Assembly (NCBI GenBank): GCA_017161665.1
Contig: JADFCT010000156.1
Location: 1 to 8,474, forward strand
DNA: 8,474 bases
Reading direction: 5' to 3'
Origin: Candidatus Sumerlaeota bacterium
GTDB lineage: Bacteria; Sumerlaeota; Sumerlaeia; JADFCT01
Below, in pieces: positions 5,882 through 8,474 of this stretch (position 1 is its first letter; each line of letters starts with the position of its first letter). Position numbers and translations under genes: made by a program. The notes under the pieces are model-generated. The model had not been told where the DNA came from. It saw only the letters and a list, made by a program, of their open reading frames with translations, and searched no databases.

Positions 5882-6945
5882 GTCCCTCCATTTTCCAACC
5901 GCTCCCGCGACAACTCAATGGCGGCGTGAAATTTTTCCCGCAGCACCTCTTTGGGCGGCAACGCTGTCAGATATTCCGCCACATGGATGCCGGAACTTCC
6001 CAACTCCAACAATTCGATCTGCTCCTGTTTCTTGCCGGCGCACAGGATAATCCCCAAGGGCGAATTTTCTCCCGGCCGCCGCTCGTGTCGATCGAGCCAG
6101 CGCAGGTAAAGCTCCATCTGTCCCTTGTATTCGGCTTTAAAATCCCCCATCTTCAACTCGATGACAATCAGGCGTTTGAGCAAACGATGGAAAAAAAGCA
6201 AATCGATGTAAAAATCGTCCTCATCGATCTGGATGCGCTTCTGGCGGCCCAAAAAAGCGAAACCTTCGCCAAGTTCCAGCAGAAAGTTTTCCATCTCGCG
6301 CAAAATGGCATCTTCAAGGTCTTTTTCCAGATAGCGATCTTTCAGCCCAAGAAAATCAAGGAAGTATGGGTCCTTGAAAACCAAGTCCGGCGTCATTTTA
6401 TCGGATTCTCTCAGAGCGTCAAGCTCCAGCCGGGCCAGTTTCTCCGGCTTTCGGGACAAAGCCGTTCGTTCATAGAGCATGGAGTCGATTTTCTTCCTCA
6501 GCGTTCGGACGCTCCATTTTTCCACACGGCACATTTCAGCGTAGAATTCTTTTTGAAACGGTTGCCGCAGATAAATGATCTCTTTGAAATGTGACCAACT
6601 CAATTGTCTCGACAGCGCGGAGAGAATTTGATTGTCTGGAAAGGCTTCGGCGAATCGGATCATGTGCCGGATGTTTTTTTCCGAAAACCCGCTTCCATAG
6701 GCCACTTCCAATTGTCTCGACAGTGTAGAGACAATTTCAGCGCCATAATCCGCCCGCTTACCTTCAAGGATTTCTTGTTGCACCCGATGTCCGATCCGCC
6801 AGTAAAGCATCGTGATCCCGGAGTTCACCGCAACGGCCACGCCTGAGCGCGTTTCCTCGATCATTTGGCGAATCTCCGTCAGCAATTCAAAAGCGTCTCC
6901 GTTAAGATCGGACGCCCTTGCCTTTTTGTTTCTGAATTTGCTCAC
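5878..6945 (-). CDS. DUF1016 / YhcG-type PD-(D/E)XK nuclease domain protein
   Basis: The 355-residue protein has an N-terminal DUF1016 helical domain (about 15-160, with NSGITMLYWRIGHRVQQEIL, GFSEKNIRHMIRFAEAFPD and LSWSHF) and a C-terminal PD-(D/E)XK nuclease domain. Likely active-site residues are Asp248 in FYIDLLFFHR and Glu263-Leu-Lys265 in VIELKMG, followed by YKGQMELYLRWLD. The family is widespread in bacteria, often within or next to type I hsd loci, and its precise role is unsettled; a DNA-directed role is likely. The start is GTG 6945, overlapping the hsdM stop (GTGA); the stop overlaps the hsdS start. It lies between hsdM and hsdS as in other loci of this kind. The length is normal and key residues are present. 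The region encoding IVSTLSRQL and ILSALSRQL contains a repeated hairpin-forming sequence, described separately. Confidence 0.93.
   Translation of the reverse strand: MSKFRNKKARASDLNGDAFELLTEIRQMIEETRSGVAVAVNSGITMLYWRIGHRVQQEILEGKRADYGAEIVSTLSRQLEVAYGSGFSEKNIRHMIRFAEAFPDNQILSALSRQLSWSHFKEIIYLRQPFQKEFYAEMCRVEKWSVRTLRKKIDSMLYERTALSRKPEKLARLELDALRESDKMTPDLVFKDPYFLDFLGLKDRYLEKDLEDAILREMENFLLELGEGFAFLGRQKRIQIDEDDFYIDLLFFHRLLKRLIVIELKMGDFKAEYKGQMELYLRWLDRHERRPGENSPLGIILCAGKKQEQIELLELGSSGIHVAEYLTALPPKEVLREKFHAAIELSRERLENGGT
6601..6736. repeat. Two copies of a hairpin-forming repeat inside the DUF1016 gene
   Basis: The 15-mer CAATTGTCTCGACAG occurs at 6601 and again at 6709, 108 bp apart and in the same frame. 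Each copy starts an inverted repeat: AATTGTCTC at 6710-6718 pairs perfectly with GAGACAATT at 6728-6736 across 9 nt, and the copy at 6602-6628 matches at 8 of 9 stem positions. They encode the similar peptides IVSTLSRQL and ILSALSRQL. They could be a coincidence of repeated peptides, or a DNA or RNA structure with a role. Confidence 0.6.
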
Positions 6946-8474
6946 CCTTCCACCCTTTCCCCGATGATCGCCTCCAGCAACCCCTCCCCCTCTTCCTGAA
7001 GCGACAGCAACTCCGCCTTGATCTCATCCAAAGTCCGCATCTCCACCGGCTTGTAGAAATGGCGCGTAAACGAAATCTCGTACCCGATCCTTGTCGCCGT
7101 CTCGTCGATCCAGGCATCCGGGACATGGGGCAGCGCCTCCCGCCGGAAGAATGCCTCGACGCCGCCGTCCTCCAGCAGCGGCGCCTGTTCGCTGTCCCGC
7201 AATTCCGTGTCCGGTTCGTACTCTACAACAACGGGCTTGCCTTTGATTTCCGCCGCATAAAGACCATGCAGCGGATCGGCGCCGGCCTTTGCGGGCTTGT
7301 AAACCTTTTTGATGACTGGCGGCGCATCCTCCACCTGCCAGCTCATCGCCTGGAGAATGCGCGTGGAGGCGCAGCGGCCGCTCCACGCGGATTTTCCAAT
7401 ACCCAAACGCTTCGTTGGGAAAAATCTTCGACTGCTCGGTCTCCGTAAACACCATGACCATCTCGCAGATGTCCCTGATCTGATCGGCGGACCATTCGCA
7501 GTTCTTCGCCCCCATGTTCTTGCGGAGGGGCTGGTAGATCTCGGCGGCGTTGATGAGTTGGACCTTGCCTTTGCGTTCCGCCGGCTTGGCGTTGGTGAGC
7601 ACCCAGATGTAGGTGGCGATGCCCGTGTTGTAGAACATATTGAGCGGCAGGGCGATGATGGCCTCCAGCCAGTCGTTTTCGATGATCCACCGGCGGATGT
7701 TGGACTCGCCGGACCCGGCGTCGCCGGTAAACAGGGACGATCCGTTGTGGACCTCGGCGATGCGGCTGCCAAGGGGGCTTTTCGAGGTGGGCGTCACCAT
7801 CTTGGAGAGCTTGTTGACCAGAAACAGCAACTGGCCGTCGCTGGACCGGGGGATGAGCGGCAGTTCTTCGTCCCGGTGCTGGACGATGAACCGGTGGTCC
7901 GTCATCTCCTTTTTGCCGCCCAGCCGTTCAAGATCCATCTTCCAACTTTTGCCGTAGGGCGGATTGGAGAGCATGAAGTCGAATTCGTGGGTTCTGAATG
8001 CATCACGGGAGAGCGTGGAGCCGAATCTGATGTTCTGCGCACCCTGGCCTTCCCCTTTGAGCAGCAAGTCCGCTTTGGCGATGGCGAATGTTTCGGGGTT
8101 GATTTCCTGGCCGAACAGATGAATGGAGACCGCTTTTCCCCGGCTTTGGGCGAGTTCCAGCAACGTTTCCTCGGCCACGGTGAGCATGCCGCCGGTGCCG
8201 CAGGCCCCGTCGTACACCCGGTAGGTGGTGGAGCGGATCTGGTCGGCAATGGGCCAGAAAATCAGGTTGGCCATCAGCCGGACCACATCCCGGGGCGTGA
8301 AGTGCTCGCCGGCCTCCTCGTTGTTCTCCTCGTTGAACCGGCGGATCAGCTCTTCGAAAATGGTGCCCATGCCATGATTGTCCAGCCCGGAGATGCGGAC
8401 ATTGCCGTCGGCGTCCCGGACCGGGTGGGGGCTGAGGTTAACGTCTGGGTCGAGGAACTTTGCGATGAGGGGGC
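6942..8474 (-). pseudogene. hsdM: HsdM DNA methyltransferase, frame-disrupted; 5' end beyond window
   Basis: This is the adenine-methylating subunit of the type I system. The frame is already open at the right edge (PLIAKFLDPDVNLSPHPVRD), so the N-terminal domain lies outside; the ATG at 8370 is internal. Visible motifs are GEHFTPRDVVRLM, the SAM-binding VYDGACGTGGML and catalytic SNPPYGKSW. The frame reads well to FGYWKIRVERPLRLH near 7363, then drifts into non-family sequence and stops at 7024. The expected C-terminus resumes in another frame: ILQAMSWQVEDAPPVIKKVY, YEPDTELRDSEQAPLLEDGG, PDAWIDETATRIGYEISFTR, ending at TGA 6942. From memory, homologues carry a block of roughly a hundred residues between ERPLRLH and ILxAxSW that is absent here, so this looks like an internal deletion not divisible by three rather than a single-base slip. 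The catalytic core is intact but the C-terminal domain is out of frame. A sequencing or assembly error remains possible. Confidence 0.88.
7360..7389. repeat. 9-bp inverted repeat at the hsdM frame break
   Basis: CGCGTGGAG (7360-7368) and CTCCACGCG (7381-7389) are perfect reverse complements around a 12-nt GC-rich loop that contains most of a GCGGCCGC palindrome. The stem encodes part of the normal VERPLRL stretch, and its proximal arm ends exactly where the reading frame of hsdM breaks. A stable hairpin could have promoted the deletion during replication, or caused a sequencing error. Confidence 0.6.

Overview
The window is one continuous minus-strand operon from an accessory 'defence island' of a GC-rich bacterium. 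The sequence does not fix the taxon. The standard code, good Shine-Dalgarno sites and style of Hsd proteins fit a proteobacterium or Desulfobacterota-like lineage, but that is only a weak inference. The backbone is a type I restriction-modification (hsd) locus interleaved with other genes. Both window edges cut a gene: the 5' part of hsdM at the right edge and the 3' part of a nuclease-like gene at the left edge.

In transcription order (right to left) the genes are: hsdM (8474-6942), a DUF1016/YhcG-type PD-(D/E)XK nuclease (6945-5878), an hsdS remnant (5881-5518), a stand-alone protein resembling the C-terminal DarT-binding domain of the antitoxin DarG (5521-4937), a small protein probably of the DUF6978 family (4850-4392), a DUF1828/DUF1829 protein (4395-3619), hsdR (3610-593), and a PD-(D/E)XK nuclease-like protein (593 to the left edge) that is AT-richer than its neighbours. 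Almost every junction is a stop/start overlap (GTGA, TGATG, ATGA, TAATG). The only real gap is 86 nt at 4851-4936, which carries a 12-bp perfect palindrome and precedes a strong ribosome binding site.

The modification half is broken. hsdM changes frame near 7360 and seems to lack a block of its C-terminal part. hsdS keeps only about 58 N-terminal and 70 C-terminal codons, in different frames, so both DNA-recognition domains are gone. In contrast hsdR is a full-length frame with intact nuclease and helicase motifs, and the inserted accessory genes are all open. As written, the locus cannot specify a sequence-specific type I enzyme. What stays intact is DUF1016 nuclease, DarG-CTD-like protein, DUF6978-like/DUF1828-1829 pair, HsdR and PD-(D/E)XK protein. 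The parts least explained by known systems are the DarG-CTD-like protein without macro domain or DarT, and the overlapping DUF6978-like/DUF1828-1829 pair between hsdS and hsdR. No RNA genes, CRISPR arrays, transposases or convincing terminators were seen.
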